64,000 nt of DNA from the NCBI GenBank assembly GCA_019054805.1, contig JAHQIY010000005.1:1099501-1163500 (forward strand), given 5' to 3'. The DNA is from Brachionus manjavacas (lineage: Eukaryota; Rotifera; Eurotatoria; Ploima; Brachionidae). Below the pieces are notes generated by a model that was not told where the DNA came from, did not search any database, and saw only the letters and a list, made by a program, of their open reading frames with translations. A program made the translations under genes and the position numbers. Below are positions 22,999 to 34,570 of the stretch, in pieces (within the stretch, counting starts at the first letter, position 1; every line of letters starts with the position of its first letter).

Positions 22999-23115
22999 TA
23001 TTTAACAAAGTTTGAGAGATATTCAGCATTAGTTTAAACAATGAGGAAAATTCAAAAAATGAAAAAAATTAGATTAATTTGATGAATTTTATTCTAATCA
23101 GATAAAACTTTCCAC

Positions 23116-24044
23116 TTAATAAGTTGGATAAGCTTGTTCATATTTAGCTGGAGCAGCAGTGGTAGCTTCATAAGTACCATATGATTTAGCTTGTTCATAA
23201 GTATCTTGAGTTGGATAAGTTTCTTTTTGGTAAGTTGGGTAAGCTGATGGAGCTGGATGGGCCTCTTTTTGGTAAGTTGGGTAAGCTGATGAAGCTGAAT
23301 AAGCAGATGGTGCTGAATAAGAAGATGGAGCTGAATAAGCAGATGGTGCTGAATAAGAAGATGGAGCTGGATAAGCTTGTTGTTTGTAGCTTGGATAGCC
23401 ATTCATTTTAGTTCCGCATGGAGCTGGAACTTGTTCTGGTCTAGCACAAGTCTTGAGCTTGTTATCCCAAACAGTGTTGTGTGGACATCTCAAAATGTAC
23501 AAGTAACCATTTGAGCATCTTCTGAATTTTGTGCATGAACCTGGAACACTTGTATAATCGATTGAGACGTCGCATTTAGCTACAAATAAAAGAAAATGAT
23601 TAAAAAAATAGATTTTAAATTCTTGATTTAGAGCAAAATAAATTTACGTGGTTTTGGAGCATATGGCATTGAAGCGTAGGTTTTTTGGTTGTATGCTTTT
23701 TGTGCTGGCTGATAACCATACTCTGGCATTTTGTTATAGCTTGGCTTTTCAGCTGCTTGGTAAACTGGTTCAGGCATTTTCTGGTAAGCTGGTTTTTGAG
23801 CTGGCTGATAACCATATTCTGGCATTTTGCTATAGCTTGTCTTTTCAGCTGCTTGATAGGTAGGTTCAGCCATTTTGTTGTAGCTTGGCTTTTCGGCTTG
23901 TTGATAAGAATTATCCGGCATTGGATATTCAGGCATTTCTACTTCTGGGTAAGAAGCTGCTTCAACTTTTTGATATTGTTGACCATACATATTTGATCCA
24001 TGGACTGCGACAGCCAAAATTACCAAAGCAACTAGTCTCAACAT
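23116..24044 (-). CDS. Secreted peritrophin-like CBM14 protein with Tyr/Pro repeats (copy B)
   Basis: CDS complement(join(23116..23579, 23648..24044)), 286 residues, same intron position and phase as copy A. Signal peptide, repeat region, six-Cys CBM14 domain and Tyr/Ala/Pro tail are all intact. Only a few residues differ from copy A: Thr to Ala in a YQKMPEP repeat, Ser to Asn in a SYxKMPEYG repeat, and Pro to Ser in a tail repeat. Both copies keep the open frame, splice sites and cysteines, consistent with two working genes, recent duplication or gene conversion. Expected role is chitin binding in an extracellular matrix. About 450 bp of the upstream region is shared, so the two may be co-expressed. 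Confidence 0.9.
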
Positions 24045-24677
24045 ATTTTTCTTTAGCTAGACTTTGTTTTAAAATATTAATTTAATTCGTTTAATTTGTT
24101 GAATTATCAGAATATTTTTCAAAATTTATATCCTCTAAAATGGAATGTCATTTTGAGCTTAAAATCATATTTAGCTTCGTTGATAGCCCTTCAGATAAAT
24201 TTAAGCAAATAGTTTATGATACTTTTTTCAATCCAAAATAGTTCATTTTTAGGTATCACCATCCAAAGAATATCATATTCAGGTGAACTTTAAATATCAT
24301 TTTGTCAGATCACTTTTTTCAATTTGATTTATTATAAAATAAACATTAGTTAAATTCTAGGACATTTTTAATTAAAGTTTGAATTTTTATATCACATTTT
24401 CAATCGAAGATCTTGGTGAACGTTCAATTCACTAAGAAGTTATACATAGAAATATTTTCACTCAAAATTTTGAATCAAATAAAATAAAGAAAAAATATTT
24501 CATAATTTTATTAAAGATAAAAATATGTTAAAAATATTCATAAATTTTCAATGGAAAATATTTAATAAATTTTTTAAATAAAATTTTTTATTTTGAGAGG
24601 TACAAACTTAATGTATATTTCAGACTTAGAAAATTAATAATGATTTCCAAAAGATCTTAAAAAACCAATTTTTAAAT

Positions 24678-25721
24678 TTAAGTTTTATAAATTCGGTTCC
24701 AAGTGTTGATAAGATTTTCGTGATAGCCGACTTCTCTGATGAAATAGTAATTTTTAAAGCTAAACTTCGGATGCGAAATCTGCCATTTTTCAGTATACTT
24801 ATTTCCAATAAATTTAAAATTAGGCTTAAAGTAGCTAGCAATAGCTCCAACATTAGCATCATCTATCCATAAGTTATTATTTACATAGGAATAATTATAC
24901 AACTTTGGAATTAAATCTGGACTCATTATGGTTCCTCGACCATCGCAGTAAATTTTATAAAAAGTCTGATTAAATTCGATCATTGGCATGTAGTACTTGT
25001 GATTTCTGTCTCTTAATGCGTATGATCTATCCAAATATAAGCATGTAAAAGTGTTTGAGACAGGTATTAAATTTCTTATTTGGTCCGAGTGTATTGCCTC
25101 AAGATTAACTATCATGTCATCATCTGATCGAACAATGAGTTTGGCATTCACGCAATTTTTTGATATCCATCTCCATGCAGTTATTGATTTATAACTCAAA
25201 TTTTTATATGAGTCGATGAAATCACTTTGATAAATATCACCATAATTTTCATTTTCTTCATAAACTAAACGGTTTAAGGTTTCATTAACAGATAGACCCA
25301 AAACAAAAAGCAGTTCTGAGAATGGAAAAGTGGTTATGTTAGCCCATGTTTGACGTATTAATAATCTTGTTTTGAAGTCGTCCATTCGGGTAAGAGAGTA
25401 CAGCAAAATATCCACATTCTCACCTTGGTTCTTTAGGCAGACACTTTTTGGGCTCAGCACCGGTTTTACTTTTTGAGGCTTGACCCAGAATGGCACATAA
25501 TCAGGTGAGGTAGTTTTGAGTGTAGTTGTGATATTTGTTGTTGTGGTACTTTCTGCTGTTGAAGTAAAAGTTGTTTCAGTTCTTGTTTTTATTTCTAAAT
25601 TTCCTAGTCGACTTTCAATGATTGCTGGACTGGTATTTAAAAAAAAATATTTCTGATTAATAAAAAAGAATGTTATGGTTAATCCAAATGATAATAAAGT
25701 CAAATAAACTAGCCATTTCAT
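24678..25721 (-). CDS. GT31 family beta-1,3-glycosyltransferase, type II membrane protein
   Basis: Single-exon ORF of 347 residues with ATG start. Residues about 4-21 form an N-terminal membrane anchor (LVYLTLLSFGLTITFFF). A Thr-rich stem (about 46-74) precedes the catalytic domain. GT31 motifs are LLIRQTW (120-126), the DDD metal-binding triad in RSDDDMIVN (200-202), the CDGRGTIMSPDL segment and WIDDANVG (285-292), which corresponds to the EDVYVG motif. Family members transfer Gal or GlcNAc in beta-1,3 linkage in the Golgi. Acceptor specificity cannot be told, and the divergent IDDANVG hints at a lineage-specific subgroup. Lack of introns may reflect retroposition or intron loss. Confidence 0.85.
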   Translation of the reverse strand: MKWLVYLTLLSFGLTITFFFINQKYFFLNTSPAIIESRLGNLEIKTRTETTFTSTAESTTTTNITTTLKTTSPDYVPFWVKPQKVKPVLSPKSVCLKNQGENVDILLYSLTRMDDFKTRLLIRQTWANITTFPFSELLFVLGLSVNETLNRLVYEENENYGDIYQSDFIDSYKNLSYKSITAWRWISKNCVNAKLIVRSDDDMIVNLEAIHSDQIRNLIPVSNTFTCLYLDRSYALRDRNHKYYMPMIEFNQTFYKIYCDGRGTIMSPDLIPKLYNYSYVNNNLWIDDANVGAIASYFKPNFKFIGNKYTEKWQISHPKFSFKNYYFIREVGYHENLINTWNRIYKT

Positions 25722-26189
25722 TGCTATTTAGCTTTTATGTCAAGAGTAAAATCAATTTCGATGAAAAAAACTAAGTTTGTCTTTTATTTATTTTAAATAA
25801 ATGGCATACCTAAAAATTTAAATTTAAAATGAGTTTTCAGCAAAATAATTTTGCTTCAACATAATAATTTATAAATTTTAAATTCAAAATTTTAATAAAG
25901 TTTTTAGTTCAATATATTTTGAGCAATATAAATTAGAACAATAATGCATATGCAAAACTTGAACATTTTGCTATAGCCAAATTATTAAATTTTGTAAATT
26001 ATAATGAATTGAGCTATAATTTATAAAAATTTATTAATTCAATATCCTGGTTACAGATTTTATAATTTTTAGTGAATTCGATTAGTCCGTTTTAAAGTTT
26101 AACTTATTCACAAAAACATTTTTCAAATAAAATAAAAATATTTATCCAGCTTTTTCAAAAATTAAAAATAGGGATAGCTTCTTGACAAA
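25722..26189. other. Intergenic region upstream of the GT31 gene
   Basis: AT-rich; no feature beyond the presumed GT31 promoter next to 25722. Confidence 0.35.
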
Positions 26190-26460
26190 TTAAGTTGTAA
26201 ACGAGTGGAAATATTTATCAAATTTGTCAATTTTTGTCAATTGTTTGGTCAATCTTCTTGGATGTTCTCGTATTCCTCCAGATGGACCATTAGATGAGAG
26301 TGCATAACTTTTAATGTGTGGATTCTGTAGCTGAACTTTACTTAGACTATTCATTATCTTGAAAGTCTCGATTAAGTCTCCACGTTCACGTCTTGCCTTA
26401 AGTGTCGTTATTCCCAATGTTGTAAGTCTTTCTTCATTAATTATCATTGTTATTAAATAT
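26190..26460 (-). pseudogene. LINE C-terminal fragment
   Basis: The minus frame starting near 26447 reads EERLTTLGITTLKARRERGD then LIETFKIMNSL. This is the conserved C-terminal region of CR1/jockey-like LINE ORF2 (RLxxLxLxTLxxRRxRGDxIxxFKI). It ends at a stop after about 85 residues. It probably belongs with the reverse transcriptase relic at 27465-27960, the two being separated by a foldback element. Confidence 0.7.
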
Positions 26461-26945
26461 TGTGAATTGCGTTATTTTATAGAAAAATTACTTTAAAAAA
26501 AAACCAATCAAACGCTTGCATATGAATTTTATTTCAACTTCGGGACTCTGTTGTAAATTTTTTTTTTATATAAAGTACTGCTACGATGTTCTGTTTTTAC
26601 GTAATTTTACGTGAAATTACGTAATTTCGGGTAATTTTTCGTAAATTCTGGCAAAATTACGTAAATTTACCAAAGTAAAAAAAATTAAATTTACTGGATT
26701 TTAACGGAATTTACGGAAGATTACCTGATATTACGTAAACTTTTGTAAAAAGTAAAAATTTCAAAAAATACTGAATTTTTGACTTTTTTTAATTTTTTTG
26801 AGCCTGAATTCGAAAAAAAAAATTACTTTTTTTCACGTAATTTTAAGTGAAATTTTATTTGAAATTTTTAGTAAAAAAAAGTAAATTTTTTGCAAATTTT
26901 GAAATAAAAAAATTTTAAACGATAAAAAAAAACGCTAAAGTAAAA
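26461..26945. repeat. Tract rich in ACGTAAAATTACG-type motifs
   Basis: Between about 26595 and 26760 there are many variants of TTACGTAAATTTAC / ACGTAAAATTACG on both strands. The same motif clusters occur at 31305-31520, 32125-32440, 39852-39900 and 40595-40645, mostly beside Tc1/mariner relics. They are probably subterminal sequence of one transposon type. Confidence 0.4.
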
Positions 26946-27352
26946 AATGTTCAATTGTATACTTCTTAATACAATTCGGTTTTGTGAAATTCAGTACAAA
27001 AAGAAAAAAGGAAGAGAAAAAAATGTAAAAAAATTGAATAACTTGTTTTCTAAAGGTTTAAACTTAGTTCTGTAAATTCATCATATTGCAACATTCAAAG
27101 TTGCATCAAATATCAAGGTCTGTTAAGTTTGCAGAGTTATGCAGAAATTAAATTTCAATATATTCGGTCGTAGTGCATTTTGCAGAGATTTTGCACACCA
27201 TTAGCAGACATTTACAGTTGATGCAACTTTGAATTTTGCACCATGCTGCATTCACAGAATTAATTTCAGACAATAGAAAAAAAGTTATTCAATTTTTTTA
27301 CACTTTGTTCTATTTTTTTGTTCTGAACTTCACAAAACCATACAATTCAATG
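26946..27352. mobile_element. Foldback/MITE-like element 3
   Basis: The left arm (about 26946-27060: TTCAATTGTAT, GTGAAATTCAG, AAATTGAATAACTTG) is the reverse complement of the right arm (about 27265-27352). The central part, including ATCAAATATCAAGGTCTGTT and GCAGAAATTAAATTTCAATAT, recurs with changes at 36185-36375 inside another foldback element, so it is a dispersed family. No coding potential. Confidence 0.6.
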
Positions 27353-27464
27353 ATTCGACCAATCTTCAATTTTTTCTATAAGCACTTTAATTACCTTAAT
27401 TAATATTAATATTTTTTTCAAAGATTAAATCGAAAATAAAAACTGAATCGATAGTGTAATCAAA

Positions 27465-27960
27465 TTAAGTGTTCATGTTGCCAATATGTAAAACTTTGCA
27501 CTTTTCAATATTCAGCGATGCTGACCAGTCTTTTGACCATCTACATATGTTGTCTAAATCCGATTGTAGACTAAGAATTGAGCTGAAGCTCTTGATAATG
27601 GATATAATTTTTGTATCAGCTTCACATTCATTTTTGATGATTTCTAACATGTTATTAATGTAATTAAAAAAAATTAATGGCCCAAGTACTGACCCCTAAG
27701 GCATTTTACTTATCACATCTATCCAATTTGAACATGTTTCAAGTACTACTTTCTGGGTTCTACCCTTTAAAAATGTCCATTTATCATACGCTCACCATAA
27801 CCATAAAACCTAAGCTTATACAAAAGCTTATCATGAGAAACTTTATCGAATGCTTTCGCAAAATATGTATAGACCAGATCCACCGAAAAATCTTGTCTTT
27901 TCTTTCACTAGAGCTTTTGTAATTTTGTCCATTGTTTCTAGCATACTTGTCAAGCACAAT
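27465..27960 (-). pseudogene. CR1/jockey-like LINE reverse transcriptase relic
   Basis: Minus-strand frames, broken by shifts, give a sequence like KVSHDKLLYKL, then the GVSTGPLIFFNYINNML region that precedes the active site. The intact frame at 27650-27465 then reads LQSDLDNICRWSKDWSASLN and IEKCKVLHIGN, the standard segment after the YADD box. The YADD box itself is not preserved. Confidence 0.7.
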
Positions 27961-28154
27961 TTACCTGATGATGGTCTTATTTTTATTAAATTTGTGGATT
28001 AGCTTAATGAGGGCCATTTTTAAATTTCGAAAAAATATTTTATTGAACAAAAAGATTAATTTAAAAAAAATAGAAAAAAAATACTGTATTTTAAATTTTT
28101 TCAATTCGAGAAAGAGTGGATTTCGACAACAAAAAAAAGAAAAAGAAAAATGAA

Positions 28155-31100
28155 TCATTTTTTCTTCTTTTTTATTTTCAAATTAGACAAATAGTCAGAG
28201 GGCGCACTTAGCTGGTCTTGCAGCAAATCACTGGGCAGCGCAGTGCAGACATCCACCGGCTCATACGATTCAACATCAACCTCGAACTCATTCCGCGATT
28301 CGCTCTTAGTGCCACACTTATGACAGTACCAATTTTGATTTTTGGGCGGCTCTTCAGTCAAACCAATGCAGTGCCAATGATACCAATCGTCACACGAGTC
28401 ACATGCTATCATGGGAGCCAACTCGTCAGACTTGGCACAAGCTGGACAAGACCAATACTGATTCGAAGCTATTTCCGTCTCTTGCACAACTTGACCAATA
28501 ATTTTCATAGCAGAGTTTGTTCTCATTTGATCATTTACTTCGTTTCTCTTCTTGGCATCAGGTGTCGAGTTCACATTCGGATTAAAAGAGCTATTTTTTT
28601 TTGCCGGAGTCAGCCTAGACATGTTCAACGCATGCACTTGCTCAAGCAAAGACTCCTCTTCCTGCTTTACCCTCATTTGGTGCCACTTGTACTCATTGGC
28701 TTCGTCAATTGGATTCAAACCGCTTTCATCGTGCTGAAAATTTACAAAATCCTGGTTCACATATTCTTGCTGAGAAACGTCATTGCGTTTCATTGACTGA
28801 TCCAAAGACTGGCTTGTCTTTGGCTTGTTTTGTGATCGGTTGAGACTTGTGTTTTGACTCTTTGCCTCCATGTCCATGGTCTTTCGCTTCTTATTGGGAT
28901 TGGTGTTGGTTGTGCTGTATTGAGCGGCCAGCTGTTGCTGAGTCAATTGCTGTGCTTCTAATATTTGACTTGTGGTCAATGTTTGCAGGCTAGCTTGGGC
29001 TATTAGAGCATTTAAATCAAACTGAGGGTTCATCACTTGATTTTGCGCCTGTAGCAAAGGCAAAATAAGTGGCAGAAGTTGAGGGTTGTTGTAGGCCTCT
29101 TGGAGAAGAGCCTCTCTTGCTAGAGCTTCCTGAGCTAGTGCGTTTTGGACCTCTTGTGCCAGCGCTTCTTGGAATAGAATTTGATCTTGGTGTATGTGGG
29201 AGAATTGGTTGTTGGACTGATTTGAATTATTGGACGTTGAAGGTCGGACTTTATGCGCTTCTTTTTTGGGCTGTTGTGATGCATTTTTAGCCTGTTGCTG
29301 TGGCTTGACCATCGGTTTAGCTTGCTCAGTGATCTGGGCCTTTGATCCCGCATTTGACAGCTGAGATTTCTGTTTCACTAGAGATGGTGGATTTTTTTGC
29401 ACTGTTTTTGGCTGCACAACTTCTCCAAGTTCGATGTCTCGTGACGGCATTGATTGATTCATGTTAACTGGCCGACTGGTCTTCTGCTGTGAATTGACGC
29501 GCTGTGCACTGTGCGACACAGGCTTCTGGTTCGAAGTTTGCTGAGGAGTGGAAAAATTAAGAGGTTCCACATTGTCTTGGGAAGAACTGGGTCTAGGTTT
29601 GGTGCCCGAATCGTTGGGGTTCAGTTTAAGCTTTAGTTTAGGCAATTTAGGTTCATTTTGTTTGTGGTTTAGAGATGTTTTTTGTGCCGTAATTGGCGTC
29701 GATGTTGAATTTGTGTTCAGAAGAGTTTTTTTGGGTTTCATTGATAAATCTTGAGGACTCTGCTGCAGCATATCTTGTGATTCGATTCCTTTTTTTGTTT
29801 CGTCATGGTCCAGCAAAATTTGGCTTGTTTCTACTGTTGTAGTGAATGAAGAAGCAATTGCCGAAGTATCTGGTCCAGAGCTGGCCGTATTGGTCATTGT
29901 GGCCGCTTTTTCCATTTTTTTCTTTTGTTTTTTTAGCAATTTTTTCAACTTTTTGTCCTCTTTTCTCTTGGCAACTTCCTCGTCATTGTCTGATTTGTCT
30001 TTTTCGGATTTTTTTTTGTGCTTTTTCTCTTTGTCTTTTTCCTTGCTCTTATTTTTATCTTTATTTTTCTTCTTCTTTTTGTGCTTAGAGCTAGAACTTG
30101 CGTCCGCTTTGTTTGCTTCTTCAGCTTTTGCTTTATGATCTTTTTCGCTAATATTTTCGTCAGTACAAATAGGCTTCCACAAAATAGATTCAGGCGCTTT
30201 TTCCAAGCCGTCATTGGCATTTTCGTCAAAATGATCAATAGTATCTATTTGACTTTTGGTTTCTAGTCCATTTTTCACAGAGAATTTTAGTCGCGGCACA
30301 TTCTCTTCAGAACCACTTGGACCTTGTCCATTTAAATCAAGAGCTAATGAGGAATTGAAATTCAAAACTTGTTTTGTTTCTTTCACACTTTCTTTAGGTC
30401 TGGTTTTTATTGTTTGCGATTGAATTGGAACTGGTTGAGTGACAGGCGTGGTATATTTGGTGACTAAGCTTTCCAGCATTTGGTCGACCATGGACACTTT
30501 TTTTATTAATGGCTTGGCTTTTTCATCTCCATCTTCTATTTTTATCAATTTTCCTTCAACTATATTTTCGTTAGATACAGCTTCTGGAATTGTTTGTTCG
30601 GTGTCTGCTTTTTTGCTTTCAAATTGTTCAGGTGTTTCAGTCGGAACATTTGCACCCGCTAAAGACTTATTCTTAAATAAAAATCATCTCAAATATTTTA
30701 AATAAGATGAAAAAAAATTGAAAAAAAAATCAGATTTTTAAATTTTCCCGAAAATATTTTGGATTCTTTGTTATGATGCAAAACAAGTCAACTAATCTGC
30801 GAGAAAAGAATCGGAAATTTAAGGGTTCTAAAATTTTAGAGAAGACGAGTCAACTTAGACTGTGATTTTTTACACAAAAATTTAAATTCGTAATAAAAAA
30901 ATTGAATCTTGTAGTAAAAATTTTTCTGTAAACTTTCAAAGGTGAAACATGATTGAAAAAATAAAGATTTTAGTGCTACTACTTATTTTGAAAATCTTTT
31001 TAATATTTTATTTAATTTTTTTAAATTTAGAAATTCTAGTTCAATTTGTACTGAATGTAGAACGCCATTAAAACTCAAATATCGAAGATTTTTTGGATTA

Positions 31101-33744
31101 GAAAAGATTGGGCAATTAAACTGTTAAAAACTAGACTTGTCTTTAACTCACAAAAATTTCTCTAAGTCAAAATTAACAGTGCCATGCAAATATGAGTGTT
31201 ATGTTCGTGGCCGCAAAGATTTTAGCCCCACAGAAAAGTAAAAAAAAAGCCAAATTGAGAATTGATGCAAAAAGAAGCAAAATTACCAAGAAGTAAATTT
31301 GCGTAAAAAGACTTTACGTTAAATTATTATTTATTTACTCCAAAAATGTCAAAAAAATCTCAAATTTTACAATTTTTGATAAAATTTTGTTAAAAAATAA
31401 GATTTTGACTTTTGAAATTTTTTTTTAATTTAATTTGTTACCATTTTTTATGTAAAAATTGGTAAAATCCAAAATTTTACAGGTAAATTTTGGTAAATAA
31501 TGGTTAATAAACGAAAATAATGTAAAAACCAATAAAATTGTAACATAACACTCATCGAACTCAATACTTTAGTCCACGCACTTTGAAAAGTACTATGAAA
31601 AGGCACAAATTTTTGAACTTTATTAATTGATGAACATTTTTGTTGATGAGACCACAGTTACTGTGTTTAGCAAGCCATATTACCACATTAGATTAAAATC
31701 TTCGAATCCAGAAACTATTCCATCTAGTTCAAAGCATGAGGGAAAAGTGCATGTATGGGGTGGTATTTCTTAAAAAGGCTCCAAAAATTTCGTGGTAAAT
31801 GGTAATTTTTTTAGCATTAATTTATTAAAAAGTATCATTAGCATATTAATTGATAAAGGTAATTGAGATTGCTATTCAAAAGGATGGTGATTTTTCAGGC
31901 TTTTAATTGCATTTAAAAAATATTAAAAAATTAAATTAGCTTTTTTGTCTTTTAAAAGAGAACAAGGTAATGAAGTCTATTTCTTTTATTATTTAATTAT
32001 TGAATTTTTTGCGGGTAAATGAGCTTTGGTCCTATTTTGCTCAAAAATTAGAAAACCCCATTTACCCCTTAAAATAACCTCATTAGATACAGCATTGATT
32101 TTAGATGATGGTCGAGGGTAGCTTTACGTAAATTATCGTAATATTGCGTAAAATTATACTAGTTGTAAAAAGGCCAAAAATGTCTCTGTTTAGAGCATTT
32201 CTTCGAATTTTGTAATTTTTATATAAAAAAAATTAATAGGTTAAACTGAAAATAGATTTAAACTCACCTTGGTAATCATTCTAGGCAAACAGCTGCCAAA
32301 AACTTAGACAATTTTACTTTAAAAGGTGTGAATTTACGAAAATGTATGTTTTTTTATTCATTTTAAAAGAGAAATTTTTTGGCCTTTTGCAATCCACGAA
32401 AATATATATTACGCAATATTACGAAAATTCAAGTAAAACTAAACACTGATGACCATCATCTCAAATCAATACTGCAAGACATCTAAAAATTTAATTTAAA
32501 AAAAATAATTTGATTGTTATATTAAGACAACATATTCATTTTTGTATTTTGTTTTAAACTGACAACACATTTAAGATTCACCCCATTGTTAAAAAAAAAT
32601 ATTTTTAAATTTTATTCGATCAAAAAAACTAACTAAAAATATTTATGAAAAAAATAAAAAAACAAGGCCCTGGGTGAAGGGTGTAATTTTGAGCAAAGTT
32701 GACAAGAAATAGGGCAATGAGTTTAACTCTATTAACCCCTTTAGCCCTCAACCCATTTACCTCAATGGGTTGACTAAATGGGTCAGTCAAAATTTAGGGG
32801 CAAAAGGGGTGAAAAAGCTTTGAGTTTTTAACTTTACAAATACAATATAATAAATTTTTAGGTTATTTTTTTCTGCTTAAAATTAGTGAATAAAAAAAAA
32901 AACTTACACAAAAATTAATCGCATTGTGATAAATGAGCTTTTTGTATCTAGACTTAGGCTTGTGTGCATAGCGAGGCAAGGTGGCAGTGGGACCTTTTGG
33001 AGGTCGACTCTTTTCCACTGCGTCCAATTCATCTGATTCATTTTTGACATTTTCTTTATCGATTTTAGCTTTGAATAAAAACTTTGGCTCGTAGACCGAT
33101 TTCCATGAGGTGTTTTTGAATTTTTGTCCATTTTTGACAACAAAAGTTGACTTTTGTGCTGAAAGTGCATCCTTGGCCGACTCTTCGGCCGCATTTTGCG
33201 CCGATTCATTCAAAATTGTTTCGGCCTCCTGAATTTTTTGCTGGTCCAGAGTCATCAAGGGCATGTGATCATAAATGTACTCATTCTCTTCGTCACTTTG
33301 CCTCTCTAGTATTTCCTTGTTGTTCGGATCGGAGCAGTAGCCGAGATAATCGGCGTAGGATTTTGGCTTTTGTTTGGACTTGGCGCGCTTTTTCACATCG
33401 TCCGGTATAAACCGGTCTTCTCTGTTCGCATCAAGAACACTCTTGCTCAAGTGTTTTCTCAGCTCAAACTCGGGCGTATCCACATACTTGATATAATCTT
33501 CTAGCTCAGCTATGCTGACTTTGTGCTTGTCGAACGCCCGGGCTATGTCGTCCAAGCACGGCTCGGTCCGGTTTGCCAATTCGGCATAATCGTGCGACGT
33601 TCTGCTTAATAAATAAATGTACCTTTCTAAAACTTCGACTAAAATGTCCAAGGCTGATGCCTGGACTGTTTGGAAGCCGACCGTCTGCAGAATTTGGCCC
33701 ACAGACACTTTGAGCAGAGATCGCGTGTAGCTGATTGGTGACAT
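28155..33744 (-). CDS. TAF3: TAF3, TFIID subunit with histone fold and PHD finger
   Basis: Proposed CDS is complement(join(28155..30671, 32908..33744)), about 1117 residues, with a phase-0 GT..AG intron of 2.2 kb. Exon 1 (residues 1-279) begins with the TAF3 histone fold (SYTRSLLKVSVGQILQTVGF, ASALDILVEVLERYIYLL), which pairs with TAF10 in TFIID. Exon 2 has long Lys-rich (KHKKKKKNKDKNKSKEKDKE), Gln-rich and Ser/Pro-rich disordered stretches. It ends with a PHD finger at about 1017-1066: YWSCPAC, MIACDSCDDWYHWHCIGL, WYCHKC. The Trp and the Met-Ile segment that bind trimethylated H3K4 in known TAF3 PHD fingers are present. The protein links active promoters to TFIID. Small extra exons in the intron cannot be excluded, and the acceptor could be 6 bp downstream. 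Confidence 0.9.
31191..31557. mobile_element. MITE-like element with TGAGTGTTATGTT ends
   Basis: TGAGTGTTATGTT at 31191-31203 is mirrored by AACATAACACTCA at about 31544-31556. The about 340 bp between them is non-coding and includes ACGTAAA-type motif tracts and a poly-A/T-rich centre. It lies in the TAF3 intron. Confidence 0.5.
31605..31840 (+). pseudogene. Tc1-like transposase fragment
   Basis: The plus strand reads FVDETTVTVFSKPYYHIR (second Asp region of the DDE core) and then SKHEGKVHVWGGIS followed by KGSKNFVVNG. These are the Tc1 blocks around the second catalytic Asp and the VWGxIS motif. Stops follow. It lies antisense to TAF3 inside its intron. Confidence 0.7.
32091..32476. mobile_element. 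MITE-like element with ATGATGGTC ends
   Basis: The left arm ACAGCATTGATTTTAGATGA and the following GTAATATTGCGTAA are mirrored by the right arm (complement GCAGTATTGATTTGAGATGA and GTAATATTGCGTAA). The interior is non-coding. It sits in the TAF3 intron. Confidence 0.55.
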
Positions 33745-34439
33745 GGTCTAGATCATTATACTTTTCCGAATTAAAATATAAAATTTTAGAATTATTTTTT
33801 ATATGTGAATAATTTAATTTGACATGGATTTGAAATTACTGCGATACCAGTGCAAAACTAGCTTAACAAATGAACATTAGTTGGTCCGACCCTAACTGGT
33901 GAGCTCAAGTTTACCAATTGTTCCCTGGACCAATTTTTACTCTCTTTTGTGAACTAAATTTTTGGAATTTTTTCCTATTTTGGTTAATAATTGTACCTGT
34001 CATTGTTGAAGGATGAAGCAGAATCAGGACATGATCAAATTCATAAATTAATGCATCAAAAATTTACCTGAATAAAATATTATCTATCTCAGGACATGAA
34101 TATTAAAATGGATATTATAAGATCTTATTATTTAAGATTAGTAATAAGATCAGTTTCTAATATCAAAAAAATTCCAAATATAATCTTATTATTAACATTA
34201 GAAAGCCCACTAGTATCATCTCAAAGAAATAAAGTTTTAAAAAATTACTAAAAATCAACTTGTAATACTCAAAAAATTAACTTCATTTATTTTTTCTTGA
34301 AATTTTAATTTGAAATTTTTGTGATAAATTAGCCGGACTTTCCAGGGTTAAAATTATGATAAGTTGAATTTAAGATCTTGCACATTTCTTAAGAATAAAG
34401 AATTATACAGAAGTGATTTGACATTTGTTTTTTTACGTA
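33745..34439. other. Region upstream of TAF3
   Basis: No coding sequence recognised. The TAF3 promoter must lie at its left end; no core promoter motif can be singled out. Confidence 0.35.
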
Positions 34440-34567
34440 AATTTACCTGAGTAAAATTTGATAAAATGATAGGAAAATTTTTATTATTTTATGCTCATTC
34501 CAAACCATTTCAATTGGATTCAAATAAGGAGAATTTGGAGGGGACATTTAACTAAAAAAATACTTTA
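34440..34567 (-). pseudogene. Tc1/mariner transposase C-terminal fragment
   Basis: The minus strand at about 34548-34485 reads PPNSPYLNPIEMVWNEHK, the highly conserved block around the third catalytic acidic residue of Tc1 transposases. It is cut off a few bases upstream by the end of a pogo-like element at 34571, so that element probably inserted into it. Confidence 0.65.
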
Positions 34568-34570
34568 TTA

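Larger units (their letters stand above)
22390..24512. repeat. Duplicated segment, copy B (contains a CBM14 gene and a transposon insertion)
   Basis: Same block as 16858-18560, direct orientation, offset 5,954 bp across the gene. It differs by scattered substitutions, small indels and one insertion of about 0.43 kb (22579-22998) in the 3' flank. The insertion is absent from copy A, so it came after the duplication or was lost precisely from A. Confidence 0.85.
30672..32907 (-). other. TAF3 intron with several transposon insertions
   Basis: Donor GTAAGT at 32907-32902 and acceptor TTTTTATTTAAG ending at 30672. The intron holds a small inverted-repeat element at about 31191-31557, a Tc1 transposase relic on the opposite strand at about 31610-31830, and another inverted-repeat element at about 32091-32476. 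None contains TAF3-like coding sequence. Confidence 0.7.

Noticed and set aside
28218-30266. Plus-strand and alternative-frame ORFs across the TAF3 exon
   Set aside because: Leu/Phe-rich translations opposite Lys/Gln-rich coding sequence; no independent start context or domain. The minus-strand TAF3 frame explains the region.
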